Assembly: GCF_050948215.1 (NCBI RefSeq)
Contig: NC_135155.1
Span: 15,403,001-15,467,000 of the forward strand
Length of the DNA stretch: 64,000 bases
Direction of reading: 5' to 3'
From: Halictus rubicundus
Lineage: Eukaryota; Arthropoda; Insecta; Hymenoptera; Halictidae
Below the pieces are notes generated by a model. The model did not search any database. It worked only from the letters and a program-made list of their open reading frames with translations, and was not told the origin of the DNA. Both the position numbers and the translations under genes were made by a program. Below are positions 22,816 to 35,829 of the stretch, piece by piece; within the stretch, counting starts at the first letter, position 1, and the number at the start of each line of letters is the position of its first letter.

Positions 22816-23944
22816 GTACCACGGGCTTCGAATAGACAACATGCGTTTTTCGAATCGATTTTGTGCACATTTAATTTTGATATTTCCGTTCGTCTATGCG
22901 AATCGATTAACATCGGAGCACGGCGACAGAGGTCAGCAGGCCTCGACCTCGTACCCCGGCCAAAAAGCAAAACCCACCACCAACCCCAGGTATATTGTAT
23001 ATAAAACCTAACCCTTGATATAAAAATATAGAAGAGAGAGCGCGATCGAGAGAGAGAGAGAGAGAGAGAGGTGAGAGAAACTCAGAGAAGTGTCGCACGG
23101 CATTTTTTCGATGCTCGCGAGCGTACCGTTCCTCATCAATACACGAATTTAATCTTATCTATAGTCTATCATCCAAGACGAAGGACCAAAACTCGTTGTC
23201 GAAGAGCTTTTTTGCCTTGTCTATTACGACAGCAGTTATTACGTAGCTCGAAGTAGGTGCATATATATTGGCAATGTAATAACAGTTCGGAGAGACGCTC
23301 GACGCGCTATGACCGCCATTTTGTTCGATCGCCGAGGATTTTGCAGCGAATGGAATTATAAAAATATTTTTACAATGAATTTTCGGTTCCAAGCCACACT
23401 GTTCCTTCACTGTTCGGTGAATATATATTTTGAAGATTTGACGATTTTGTTGATATTTTTAACGAAACTTTGACTGCCTTCGAGGAACCAAAATGGCGGT
23501 CTACAGTGATACTAATATGGAATTGAAACGCAACTGCTGTCGATGTCGCAATGATGTACTATGTTCCTGTCGATTGTTTAACACTTCTGAACTGTTTCTT
23601 GAAGACTACAGAATGCTGAACATGTTAACTGGGTGGTTTTCAATTATGTTCACTTGTAAAAGTTTAATAAGAAACTAGAACTGGCATAGCATTTTGGGCA
23701 ATGTAAATGCAATATTGTTTATATCAATCTGGATGTTATGACCCTGCCGAAAGGAATAATTTATTGTTTGAATGACGAGTTGATTCGTCCTAATTAACAG
23801 AGGGAAAAAATTCAGCACACTTTCAGAAATTTACAACTTCAACGATCTATTCCTAAGAAAATTCTGCAAGTTCCTCAACGGCAACAAATTTACTACAAAT
23901 TCGTTTAAAACATAATTCAATGAACGATAATAGTCTGTAACTGC
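22816..23944. other. Spacer, nothing recognised
   Basis: Includes a GA run at about 23048-23070. No open frame with recognisable content and no RNA gene seen. Confidence 0.35.
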
Positions 23945-24064
23945 GTAACCCTTAAGTGGATTATCTTTGTTGGCCCTGTGCACTTTTGTCCTTAGAAGTT
24001 GGGTCCATTTTGACCCAGGATTATAAATGTTGAGCTACAATTTGAAGGCCCGCTTAAGGGTTAA
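23945..24064. mobile_element. Family F miniature element
   Basis: Inverted ends: CCCTTAAGTGG on the left, CGCTTAAGGG followed by TTAA (24061-24064) on the right; the left TTAA has become GTAA. A central palindrome, TGGGTCCATTTTGACCCA, resembles the palindromes of the other families. About 120 bp, non-coding. Confidence 0.6.
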
Positions 24065-24964
24065 TTAGCTTGTCTCTGGACCACTCTGTGCACGCGAATA
24101 ATTTATTAACAATAGAAGGAAGCACGGTACGCTCGTCGGAGCATTCAGCTCGACGTCGATCTGTCTGAACGGACTTGGAGTTTATTATCCTGACGACAAA
24201 AGCGAAGTATGCTATCCTAGTTTTGTACACAATCCTCGTCGTCCGAGCGAAACTCCGTTCGGCGACGCCTGCATAAACGGTACCTTGAAGAAGGAGAGAG
24301 AGATCGATTCCTAGTTAAAAAATGGTTGTTAGTTCCGAATGATACTGGTGAATTACGTTCCTGTCGGCCCGGATTGTCGATACGGGCCAATTGTTTTCCA
24401 CGTTTCTTTGTAAACAGACCAGAATCACCGATAAAATGGGTCCGCGATAGGGAGGCCAAAAAGCGAAAAGAGGAGAAGAAGAGAGGAGAGAGAAAATAAC
24501 CGGAAACGGGATGTTTCTTCGTGTCGAGTACCTATTTGTAAATCGAATAGAAATCGTCGCTTGATCCTACATGCTGTCGTGTAATAATCAATTATGTCGT
24601 TGTTGTCCTTTTAATCGTAATGTACAAGAAACAAGTGTACCATGTATACATAATAACATAGCTGTATGTTTGTGTCAAATTATAACGTTGTGTCGGCGTG
24701 ATGTGTGTACCGGAAGCTGGGACCACGGATCTGTGGAATGGGAAAAATCGAATCGGCGTTTAGCGATTTTAACATTGGAAGCACCAACAGTGATTTATTG
24801 CAAACTGAAAATATTTCTGTTTGGGGACTGTGGATCTTTGCGTAGTGCGTACGTTTATAAAATATTTATATGGAAATGTGACTATTAACTAACGTTAATA
24901 AGGTACTTATTTTATTTTAAAGGAATGTTCGAATGAACGGAGGAATTATTACTTTATTTTAATG
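24065..24964. other. Spacer, nothing recognised
   Basis: No supported gene. The open frame at 24571-24888 (105 codons, Cys-rich at its start) has no domain I can name. Confidence 0.35.
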
Positions 24965-26260
24965 TTAAAGTAGCACACAAAAATGGCAATTTCGGTGAAG
25001 ATCCACAGTCCGGCCATTTTTGGTTTTGAACCATTTTGGTTGCCATGTGTACGTCAACGACTAAATGTTATTTTACGGGAACAATGGATTCGGGGATTGT
25101 AGAACGAAGAAACTAATTTTTACTTTACTCTAACTTTCGTGATTTCGAACCATTTTTGTGTCGATGTGTGCACATCAATAAATTTATTTTGTCATTTCTT
25201 ACGCAAGCAGCAATTTCAAGAATTGTGGAGTAAGGAAAGAAATGTTTTCTTCACTCTAGTTCGCAAAATGTATAAAAATGGCACTTCGCATGAAAATTTA
25301 ACCTGGTGATTTGAGATCTCGAGATATTCTTATTCGGTGGAACAAACAAAATTTTTATTTCGCTCTAGTTTCCACAATATAACATATAAAAAATGGCACT
25401 TTGCTTACGAAGCTGCAGAAAGAAGTCTAATAAATTTATATCTTTTGTTCATTTTTGTTGCAGTGTGTACACAAACGAATAAATTCTACAGTTCCTTACC
25501 AAAGCAATGATTTCAAGGATCGTAGAACAACCTATAAAAATGGCACTTTCCATTAAGCTGCAGGAAGAAGTCTAATAAATTGAGATCGTGATCCATTTTT
25601 GTTGCAATGTTTATATGAATAAATAACTTCTATAGTTCCTTGCACACGCAATGAGTTCAAGGATCATAGAACAACATATAAAAATGGCACTTTCCACGAG
25701 GCTGCAGGAAGAAGTCGAATAAATCGAGACCGTAATCCATTTTTGTTGCGATGTTCATACGAATAAATAAGCTGTACAGTTCCTTACAAAAGCAGCGATC
25801 TAAAGGATCGTAGACCAACATATAAAAATGGCACTTTCCATTAAGCTGCAGGAAGAAGTCTAACGAACTCGAGAACTTGATCCATTTTCGTTGCGATGTT
25901 TATATGCATAAACAAATCCTATAGTTCCTTACACATGCAATGATTTCTGAGGATAAACAGAACAACATCTAAAACATGGCACTTCGCATGAAGCTGCAAG
26001 AAGAAATTTAACAAATTGAGATCTTGAGCTATTTTTGTTACGATGTGTATATGAGTGTATAAATTCTATAGTTCCTTGCGAAAAGCGAAGATTTCGAGGA
26101 TCATAGAGCAACAATATAAAAAAAATTGCACTTTACATGAAGCTACAAGACGAAGTCTAGTAATGTGAGATATTAGACCCATTTTGATACAATATGTCCA
26201 CGAGCGAATGTAATTGTATAGTTCCTTCTGAAACGAACGATTTCAAAAATGGCACGAACG
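24965..26260. repeat. Diverged tandem array, about 145-bp unit
   Basis: About nine units. Landmarks are AAAATGGCACTTTSC at about 25274, 25390, 25537, 25681, 25826, 25975 and 26118, each followed by AAGCTGCAGGAAGAAGTC, then CCATTTTTGTTGC, then TATAGTTCCTT and TTTCAAGGATCRTAGA. The first units (from 24970) and the last are the most diverged, as in an ageing satellite. Each unit contains both AAAATGG and its complement CCATTTT. Confidence 0.85.
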
Positions 26261-27078
26261 CTTCCAGTGCAAAAAGGAGCCACGCAAAATTTTGTCGAGC
26301 ATAATCGGAATGTTTGGAAATGATGTTCGAGCCCGTATCCACGGGTCCCGCTCCCTCGAATGCCCTCGACATCATCACATATGTACGTACATGTGGTGTA
26401 TACTTTCTCTCTGTATCTATGTAACTAGAAGCGATGTATAGTTATAATTTTGTACAGTGAAACGGTAATCGCAATTGCGCGACGGTCGATCGTCCGAGCG
26501 ATTCTAGCGGATTCGAGCGGTTCCGTCGATCCTGCGCTATTTTACGTTTTCGAAATAAACTAGAACGGAAAGGGAAGAGAAACATTTGTGTGCGTGAGTG
26601 TGCGTGTGCGCGTATGGGCGTGTGTAGGCGTGTGTAGCCGACGTATCCGCTCGAGACCCGCTCGCCGGACAACGATGACGACGACACACGGTACAAATTC
26701 AAATTTTATGCCTGTATTAACTAAAGAAGAGAAGAACATAGACGAACGATCAACACTGTTCCGCGGATATATGATCGACGATATTCTCGCTACTCGCTAA
26801 TTAAAAGGTATTTAGAAAACGGCCACTTGAGACGACACGCATTCCTCGGGGCGCGCAGAATGCAACTTGAACGCAACCTGGCTGCAACTTGGATGCAACA
26901 TGGTCCGTCCGTCGATTCGTCGACTTTGCCGCAGAATTTTTCACGATCTAGCTTTTCCTTTGTCTCTGGTAGACTGCAGATTCGATGAACTTTTGACGAA
27001 AATTCGAAGAAACGCAGAACAATGTATTAACAGAATTGTTATTGTATCACTACAATTATCTTTGATTTGTTAAACCTG
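26261..27078. other. Spacer with a CpG-richer patch
   Basis: Contains a GTGTGCGTGTGCG stretch around 26590-26640. The sequence CTTGAACGCAACCTGGCTGC with near-repeats of TGCAAC occurs at 26860-26900. No gene recognised. Confidence 0.35.
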
Positions 27079-27709
27079 TTGACCCCTTGCCATATAATAT
27101 CGAGTCATCGATGGGGGGTATCGAACTGCGGATCCTTATGAAAAATAAAAATGGTTTGCATCAATTGGAAGAGACACGAGCGAAATAAAATGGCGATTCT
27201 TCCTTTAGTAATTTCAACAAGATGAAAATGATACGTAGACATTTTTAAATTCTTCTAATCCTTTCGCTGTTTGGGATTGCATCTACTCATTTATATAATA
27301 AATGCATAATGTCCACAGTCTAATGAGCATAGACTGAAGATTTTGCGAATGCGATTAAAAGAGTTGGAGACTATCGATACGTAATTTTCAATTTCTTCGA
27401 GTTAGTGAAGGAAGGAAGAAATTCTTAGACAACATCTGTGTCTCGCCATTAATACAAAATGTTTTTATTTTTGCATCAAGGTCCACGGTCGATTGAAGAT
27501 ATCGAGGAAGATTATCGTATCTTTTCATTCAAAATAGGATACTTTACGCTGAAGTATCTGTAGATATTTATAGGTACTTTACTCTTTTTTTTTTTACGCC
27601 GAAGTATCTGTAAATATATAATAAATATCAATTGATCTTTTCTTCTGAGAAATTGTTAAAGTTCTAATTATAACGTGACGCTAGAGAAAATTGTATGGCA
27701 AAGGGTTGA
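27079..27709. mobile_element. Family G element with imperfect inverted ends
   Basis: The left end TTGACCCCTTGCCATATAAT and the right end (inverted) TTCAACCCTTTGCCATACAA are similar over about 22 bp and are about 630 bp apart. Flanks read TTGA on both sides, possibly mutated TTAA. No transposase frame is visible inside. Related termini occur at 54331 and 57993. Confidence 0.5.
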
Positions 27710-30129
27710 AGGTTATTCTAATATGAAATGTGGATTTTTAGACGTGGTGGAGCGGTTAAAAAGAGAAATGAATTTTTATTTTGCTCCAGTTTGTTGCTAT
27801 TTAGGTGCACGACTTTTATTTCGCACAAAGGTCTGCGGTCTAGCCGTAGGAGCCATAACTTTGCGAAATTTTCTGTTTTATATAACGCGTGTGGTTTCTG
27901 ACGACTTTGTTTGATAGATTATGGGAAATTGTACAAAATGTGATGATGATAGTTGGGCGATTATGCGACGGAATCGACAGGCTGACCAAGGATTTAGTTC
28001 ACGACGATGGTTTTGTGATTGTACAGCAAAAATCAAGTGGCACTCGATGTATACTATGAAACTGACACTACCTCACCAGACACCTAATATATCTCAACCA
28101 CAAGACTGATTTTAAATAGTATTCCTAAATAGTTAAGGGAAGAGCAAAAGGAAAACTAAGTGGATAATTGTAATGAAAAGAGAATGAATGAATGAAAGAG
28201 AGAGAGAACGAACGAATGAAAGAATAAAACACGGGGTATTAAATGACGAGATGTTGCGCGTACAAATACGAGTATAGACAGTTTTATAAGTAATTTAATT
28301 AATAATAGTATCTCTACCTGTAGTTAATATAATTATTATCATTATCGTAAACTACGTCGCTGCCAATGTCGAAAATTCCTACCTTGGATAAGTGAGTCGA
28401 TGAAGGAAAATGATCCTTTGTATTATACGGTGTTTAATTGTAATTTTGCGATCCTTGTCCTGTCCCTTGTCCTTTTCCACACCCCCACACGCATACACAT
28501 GAACACACACGAGTTCACCATCACCCTCACCCACACACCTTCCATTTCTCGCAATCACACACGACTCATTTGAATAAATGTTCCATCGAGTTGACTGGTC
28601 TGTCAAAATATTTTTATTATTAAAAACTCACTGTTTAATCGTTTGCGTGCTTTTTTAATCTGACACCCTTCACTTTGTTATTCAGCATCCTTCGAATCCT
28701 TCAACTTTAATTTACATATCGGACTGTGGTTTATGCAGACGTTTTAGTTTTCTTATTAGTTTAGCTTAGTTTTCGTAATAATTTGTATGTACAATGATTA
28801 TAGTCATACAACTGTTTTAACTGTTCTAATTGTTTGTTTGCTAATGATGTGTTTCGACAAGCAAATTTATTGTCGATTGGTAACATACCTCATGTGTAGA
28901 TAAAAGAAAATTAAAATAAAATTTTACTGAAACTTTACATAGGAAAATTGCTAGATAACAGTTTTAGCAAACGAGTTTTATGCAGTTGATGGCAAGTAGT
29001 ATTCACTAATTTATACTAAGAAATATTTAATAGCTTAGAAATACGTGTTTATTTCATTTCGTTCAAGAAGACAAGCAATTTTTGTGTTTAATATTTTTCT
29101 CAGTCTCCATTAATTATCGAGATATTTCATAAAATGAATTTGCGGTCCCGAAATTTAGTTTGGAATATTTTTCGATACTCCATGATCTAATCACAACTTC
29201 GACTTGGATGACACCTCTTGACAGTAAGTATAGTAAACTATTTTAAAAAAACTTCACCCCCTATAATACTTCGTAACTTCGAGACACATGCATTATTTTA
29301 CAAATGTACATTTTCAATTTCTAAACACGAATATCTCGCAAACGAAATAAGAAATATTCAGTGTAGCTGGACTTTCATTTAAGAATTAATTGTTTTAACG
29401 TATGCGATCAACAAGAAACCGGTGAGTTGCGTTTTGACTGTATCAGGTAAAGGATTGTAGCCAGACAAATTGAATTTGCAATAGGCAATTCGATAGCTTA
29501 TCCGAAGAAAATACTTTGTGCCAATTTTCAACCCTACATGTCGACAGGGGGGGGGTAGTAATGGGGTGACAAAGAAAATCAGATTTTTCCGTAATTTCTC
29601 TTATCCTCTTCAATTGAAAATTCTGAAAAAAATCAAGCATATTTTAGATATTAAAATGCACATCTACGAATTTTTTCAGAATTTTCAGCTTCGAAACCGA
29701 ATTTTGAAAAATAAAACTATCGAAATGCCGATTTCTTGTCGAAGTTATGAGACACTAAGTTTATAATTTTTACACGTTTTAGCATGTCGTTACGGTTGTT
29801 AACATATAATGTTTTCAGATTTGAAAGCCAGAATTCTGTTTGTATTTCCCAGCGTTACCCTGACAATTCTGAATACCGGCTGGACCCTAATCGCGGTGGT
29901 TGTCATTAAAAACGAGTTAACTCGCGTCTGCTACTAGTTTTCAATAACGAACGAGCTCCCGCCGGCCAATTAACAGGTTAGCCGTGTTTCCACACAGCCA
30001 ATTAGCCGACGAATTCCAAGCCCGTGCCGCTGAACCATTACCCGTTGCGCGATTGTCGATCGCGTTAATGGATTCCGACGAATCGATTTGTCGGTACGAT
30101 CCCCTGGGCATGATCGCCGATGAAACTGC
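27710..30129. other. AT-rich spacer, nothing recognised
   Basis: No supported gene. Contains a GAAT/GAAC tetranucleotide run at 28183-28225 and a CA-rich stretch at 28480-28550. Small frames are AT-composition noise. Confidence 0.4.
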
Positions 30130-30355
30130 TGGTCCATTATCCTTCGCAGGACTGCGGGAAAACCGAAAAACTGAATAAACTGTCGCTGGGCCGCGGAGCG
30201 TCAATATTTTCACAACTCATCGTTGCATGCTGCATCGTCGACGGGACAATGCTGTTGTTGGAAAACGAGAGAGGAGAGAGAGAGAGAGAAAGAAAATGCA
30301 TCGACCATGAGTGGGTAGAAAAATGGAAAAGGGTGAATGGTTAAAAAATTATCCT
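30130..30355 (+). repeat. First copy of an 850-bp-spaced duplicate
   Basis: Matches 30980-31222. A 40-bp core at 30198-30237 (GCGTCAATATTTTCACAACT onward) is identical in the second copy; the flanks, including the GA run and the ATGCATCGACCAYGAGTGG part, are diverged. Confidence 0.75.
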
Positions 30356-30440
30356 GTTCGTTCATTTCGAGGGAACCCCCTACACTCGTGTTCTGAAATG
30401 TAAGACCTTTTAACAATAATTCTTCTTAACTCGATTCTTA

Positions 30441-30665
30441 TTAACACTAGATTTACGGGACCCGTCAGAATGACGGATTCTAATATTTTTAATTCACGAA
30501 TATTGAGATTGTAAAGATGCATCCGTGAGGAATTATTTAACAAATTGATTTCTTTGGATATATATTATTAAGAAGATGGCCATAAATTTTGAGAGATACG
30601 ATCGTGTTATTTTTGTAAAGTAATGTAAAATAGTCATTTTTAGTGCTCCGTAAACCTAGTGTTAA
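30441..30665 (+). mobile_element. Family A TTAA element, well preserved
   Basis: TTAA at both ends; termini CACTAGATTTACGG and inverted CACTAGGTTTACGG; palindrome GACCCGTCAGAATGACGG inside the left end. 225 bp including both TTAA, non-coding. It lies between the two copies of the 30130/30980 duplicate. Confidence 0.88.
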
Positions 30666-30979
30666 CTGTACCATTATCTTCTTAACCGTACCACGAAATC
30701 GTTAAATGAATTTCTCCATTAAAGCACGCTGTAAAAATGGCGAGAAGTCTATACAAAATTCAGTCTTGCAATTTTTATAAAACGGTACCAGTCGCATTTT
30801 GTGCTCGGTATGATTTGTTCGTAAGAACAGCAGGGAATGAAGTAACGATTTGTGAATACTAATTTCAACAGACATACGGCTCGAGTGTTCATTGACTGGA
30901 CAGGTCACCCTCCAGCAGCCATCAAAGTGTTAAAAATCGCATCGGGACTAAAACGCGAGGTAAGGAGTTGAAACCGGTG

Positions 30980-31222
30980 ATCCATTATTCCTCGAAGGAC
31001 TATTGAAAAATCAAAAAACTCCGAATAAACAGTCCCCGGCCACAAAAGCGTCAATATTTTCACAACTCATCGTTGCATGCTGCATCGGCGACGCTGCCGG
31101 AAAACGAGAGAGCACACACACGCGCGCACACACACACAGAGAGAGAGAGAGAAATATATAGAAAGAGGGAAAGTGCATCGACCACGAGTGGCAAAGGGTG
31201 GATGGTTGAAAAACTGCCCCAC
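30980..31222 (+). repeat. Second copy of an 850-bp-spaced duplicate
   Basis: Shares the identical core at 31048-31087 with the first copy. A CA/GA microsatellite at about 31110-31152 has grown or changed relative to the first copy. Confidence 0.75.
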
Positions 31223-31754
31223 TCACCCCCTACCCCTGCAGTTTCCACCCTGACCTCTTCTCTCTTCGATTTCTCTCTTTTTCTCCTGTCCGTGGTGCAC
31301 GAGCTGCATTCAGCTGCGCCCATTCAATCCGCCGCGGCGCGGCGAGTTTCCAAAATCTAGGATTCCACACACACTCGGCCCGGGGAACACGTGTGCGTTC
31401 CCGCGCACCCGTGTATGTGCACCAGAGAAGCTGCTGGCACTGTTAAATCGTTCGAGAGAGGGGCAGGCTCTCTGCGCCCGTGGCACAGTGACACATTATG
31501 CCGTAATGTGGGGGCACGTGGCAGATGCGGCAGATCGAGTCCGACCGGTTGGATATATATCGGTGGAATCCGGCAACTTTTTCCAATTTTTCCGTCTGTC
31601 ACCCGAGCTGCGCTGTCTGCCGTTCCTTGCCATCGATCCCAGTGAGTCGGCGTCATGCGATTTCCAATTGTCGGTCGCAGGATCGGCCTGTAACTCGTTT
31701 GATGTCGCGCGGTTGCCACAGGCTTTTCTTCGGATCCCTCGGGATAGTCACGTG
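31223..31754. other. GC-rich island
   Basis: GC-rich DNA with overlapping open frames of up to 161 codons on both strands, none with a recognisable domain. A microsatellite-rich duplicate precedes it and a dispersed repeat follows. Confidence 0.3.
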
Positions 31755-32233
31755 ACTTTTTAATTAATAATTTCCATTCACAGGCTTCGGGCACAGACTC
31801 AAGATCCGTCTCAGGTCTTAAGTCTGTGACTAAACTTGTCACATTTTGTTGCTCTGTATTATTAAGTTTTTCGCTTTATTTCGCAGAGAATTAAGAAAAA
31901 ATATAGCTGAATTTGTAGCCGGAGATATTTTCTAGCGCGCGCTGCTCTCGATTTCATCCAGAAAACTCATCCAATGGCATGAAAAATGCTTGGATTCCAC
32001 GGCACGCGCATCATCAATTTTTGGCCTACTTCTAACGCTTATACTACCAAATATCTGCATAATCTCGGCAGATCGTGACCAGCGAGCACTAGATTGAACC
32101 TTCCTCTTTCGATTGAGCCCTTTACCAGCGACAAAATATTCTTATATAAGGATGAAAACTTGAGGCACGTGAAACCATTTTTTGACGGTAATGTAGTCAC
32201 TCTACCTTATCGAGAATCTACGAAGACCGGAAA
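31755..32233 (+). repeat. Family C dispersed repeat, copy 1
   Basis: About 470 bp nearly identical to 40976-41447 and to the reverse of 47656-48145. Starts TTTAATTAATAATTTCC, contains GACTAAACTTGTCACATTTT and TTTCTAGCGCGCGCTGCTCT, and ends near TACGAAGACCGG. There are no inverted ends, no tail and no coding frame, so its class is unclear (SINE-like or an internal fragment of a larger element). Confidence 0.8.
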
Positions 32234-32244
32234 ATGACTGGGAA

Positions 32245-32401
32245 ATTATTAAAAAGTTTTCATAGGAAATCACTGAGTTGACTTCTTTATTTAACTACAT
32301 ATTATAATGAAAATCCTTCAAAGTTTAAGTAAATTCGATCTTTTCCCTTCTATGAGACGTTTCACTTTTATATGTTTTGTGCTTGGTAGGTTTAGTGTTA
32401 A
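32245..32401 (+). mobile_element. Family E right-end fragment
   Basis: Matches 9348-9505 in Kr intron 1 (ACTTCTTTATTYAAYYRCAT, AAAGTTTAAGTAAATTC, TTTTGTGCTYGG) and ends GGTAGGTTTAGTG with an intact TTAA at 32398-32401. The left part is missing, and family C ends just upstream at about 32233. Confidence 0.65.
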
Positions 32402-34052
32402 TAAAGCTACCAATTCCGATTTCAAATAATCAGTAGCCTGACGGCTTTTACACAAGACCTTCTAGGAGCTTCTAATAACGAGCTTTTAATTTTCAAGTCC
32501 CATTCTTTGTAGGTACCATTTAGCCATGTTAAGGACACTTTCAAAAACGAAATTCGATTCGACTCTGTACAGTTGGCGACATATCAATCTTAAAGTTGCT
32601 TCATCTGCTCACATAAATTTTCTTATTTCGTCTAAACCGATATTATTTAAGTCGCCTTACTCACTGGTTTTAAACAATGAACATGCTACTTGATCTTGTA
32701 GAAGTATTATCTTTTTATCTGTCAGCTTCTTAGAAGCTTTTACTTCGTAAGTGCCATTTTTTGTAGGTACCATTTTACTCGTGCTAAAGACGATTCGTAT
32801 TAACCCTTGCAAAAAAGGAGTTTGAGTCTAATGTACAGAGGTGATTAGATCAATTTAAATGTTTATATATCAACCCTTTCAGTTGTTTTTTTTTTCAAGT
32901 CTGTTCCCATCGAACAGCATCCAATTTAATTTTATTGTCACGAATTAGATGTTGTTCCGGGCCCAGTAATTACCAAGTGGATTACTAAAGTTGCTTGAAT
33001 TATTTTAAACGATAAGCAAGCTACTTGATTTTATAGAAGTCGGAAGATTTTGTTTGTGGAAGTTGCAGACTAGCGTACAGTTGGCAATCTTTACACCCAT
33101 TGGAGTCTTTATTTATCCATTCTGTCGCGTCTTCCGCATATATTCACTGACTTTCCTATTGCACGTAGTTGAATAACTACCAGTTTAATTTTGTCGCTAT
33201 AGATTATATAGACAATGTTGCCGATGTAGCCCAATGTTATAACTTCATCGGCTCCTGCGAGTTGGCAGAGAACGACGCTATTTTCAATTGTCCTTCTGGG
33301 ATCGGTCTATACTCGTTTGATGTCGTTTAATTGCGGAACATTTTGTCACGGATCTCCCACCGAATTACCGAAGCTCCGATTTATTTCGATTTTCGTAAGG
33401 ACTAATATGGTGAGAGCGAAATTCGAGTGAATTCATAGGTGGCGCCACGATAGTGAAAAGACGTCATTTTTTAATAAAACAAAGTGGTATCGATAGAGGT
33501 TGTAGGGGCCACCAAATAATTTCGGAAAATGTCGGAAAAATGAGAAAAAGAACGATTTTGCAGTCCAGTATTATAATCATACGGATTTATTATTGTTACT
33601 ATTACACACGGATGCATTTAAAGGATGCGACAGGAAAAGCGAAACAAGAGATAAATTAGGGATTCATTGTATCGCAATCTGAACGAAGAGAAGCCGTTTT
33701 ACATAATAAGGATCAACCAGTCAGCCGTACAATGGTTCTTGCCGGTCGGTTCGACACAACCTTCTGTTTACTGTAACTAAAGACTAGCAGACAGCGTTCG
33801 GTCGTGTCACTTTAGACATCTCGACAAAAGCCGCACCGACGCATCAAGGATTCCTTTCCGCGGCAGACAGAATAAGGACCATTTTCGAGGTCAGCCTCCG
33901 GAAAAACTCGAAGGTCTCTGGACCGCTACGTTGCTACCTGAAGTACCGGTGCGAAAATAGGTAAACACATGCCAACCTACCCTGAAGCCTCCTTCGCCTC
34001 ATTTGCTGCATCGATGCAAATCCACTAGCAATTCTTAATAACAATTTAGAGC
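32402..34052. other. Spacer, nothing recognised
   Basis: AT-rich to 33700, then a GC-richer part to 34000. Imperfect direct repeats occur around 32490-32800 (TAGGTACCATTTA, CTTTTAATTTTC/CTTTTACTTCG). No gene supported. Confidence 0.35.
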
Positions 34053-34700
34053 ATTGTTCCATTCAATATTCTACATGAAGATAAACATTGTAAATAGACA
34101 GTGGATCTTTCATCTCCCATCTTGTCTTCACTTGAGCAACTTTTAATATTGAATCTGGCAAATAAATTTTAATATTGAGTCTATCAAAGAAATTTTAATA
34201 TTAAATCTATCAAATACATCATAACATTGAAATCATCAAATGTACTTTAATATTGAATCTGTCTGTATAATATTGGCACACCGAATTTAATATTGTACAT
34301 GAAGATAAACATTGTAAATAGACAGTGAATCTTTCATCTCCCATCTTGTCTTCACTTGGGCAACTTTTAATATTGAATCTGGCAAATAAATTTTAATATT
34401 GAGTCTGTCGAAGAAATTTTAATATTAAATCTATCAAATACATCATAACATTGAAATCATCAAATGCAATTTAATATTGAATCTGTCTGTATAATATTGG
34501 CACACCGAATTTAATATTGTACATGAAGACAAACATTGTAAATAAACAGTGGATCTTTCCTCTCCCATCTTGTCTCTACTCGGGCAACTTTTAATATTGA
34601 AACTGACAAATAAATTTTAACGTTGAGTTTGTCAAATAAATCATAACATTGAAATCATCAAATGTACTTTAATATTGAATCTGTCTGTATATTATTGGCA
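34053..34700. repeat. 224-bp tandem array, about three units
   Basis: TAAATAGACAGTG recurs at 34091, 34315 and 34539, exactly 224 bp apart. Each unit itself contains several TTTAATATTGARTCTGTC-type sub-repeats of about 27-30 bp. The third unit lacks one sub-repeat. Confidence 0.9.
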
Positions 34701-35723
34701 GTCTGAATCCTTTAAAATGGGTCACAACATACACACAATTGCAACAAATAGAATTCCAGTATCGTAACTTGTTTCATTAAGAATATCAAAATACAATGAC
34801 CATGAATCAAAACATCTGCATAGGCGACAGTAAAAAGAAATGAAAAACAGATAGCACAAGGGTGACACAATGGACTTTAGAGGACTTCGAATTTCTGTTT
34901 AACCACCCCGAAGACGTGTGCTCGTCGGCAAGACGTAAAACGATCGTTAAGTAGAGCTTAATGGGCAGAGAGGAGACCGAAATTTTCTCGACTCCAGGCA
35001 ACTAGTTCGCCATAAATTTTCCATCTCGTTCTCCTGCGCTCGGACGTGAAATAATGACGTCGTGTGCACGCCACGCGTCCCTAAAAGCAACCAGGAAAGC
35101 CAGAAGGAACCTAACCTCCTCCTCTCCCTCTTCCGTTTCCACTTCCACCATCGTGTGCTCTCCTTATGTGTGTACATACGTTTTTATTTTTTGTCTTTCT
35201 GCCAGGAAAAAAGCTCCTTTATATCGCGCGTGCTGCCACGAAGAAAGAGAGAGGGATGAAAGGGATCCTGACTGGCACCCCTTGGGCCCTTTCGTTGACA
35301 ATGCACCAATCCGATGCAGCGTCCCAAGAAACGCGATACCATTTACCGGGAGAAACCCAAAATTACGTGAAATCCAGGCGAGCGTAGCAGCATACTCGCC
35401 TATTCGGAGCTAACATGACCGCTGAGGCTGCGTTCTACCCCCGAACCGGTACAATGAGTACCGCTAACTTGGTATAGTAATTGCTGCCGGGGGCCTGTCA
35501 ATACGCGATAACCGAAAATACGTCCCTGGCTCTTATCTGTGGGATTGCGTGCGTTTACAGTGAAATGCTAAATCGTCGGAACATTAGAACAATATTGTTG
35601 CTTAAACATTGTATTCGACAGTCCTGTTTCTTAGGATTGGTTTCAGGAACTTTATATAAAGATCAAAAAATTATGAAACTTTGGGGATATGTTTTGACAA
35701 TTTTTGTTTGCTGCCCACATAGA
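34701..35723. other. Spacer, nothing recognised
   Basis: The GC-richer part at 34980-35420 carries open frames of up to 119 codons without recognisable domains. Confidence 0.35.
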
Positions 35724-35829
35724 CTTTATGGGGGTGAAATCGACCCTTTTAAAAATTATGTAAATAATTGATCAACTTTTTCCTGTGAAATAGCCGAATA
35801 TTCAGGGGTCGATTTCACCCCCTGTAAAG
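35724..35829. other. Long inverted repeat (hairpin)
   Basis: CTTTATGGGGGTGAAATCGA-CCC at 35724-35746 is complemented by GGGTCGATTTCACCCCCTGT-AAAG at 35806-35829, one base longer, with a 59-nt AT-rich loop. The arms are nearly perfect. It may be a foldback element or the hairpin of an RNA; no flanking target duplication is obvious. Confidence 0.7.

Noticed and set aside
23578..23635. TTTAACACTTCTGAAC...ATGTTAAC pair as a tiny element
   Set aside because: Only about 55 bp and the interior matches no family; inverted similarity is weak.
30682..30936. Possible further TTAA element ending CAAAGTGTTAA
   Set aside because: One end resembles family B, but no matching opposite terminus was found.
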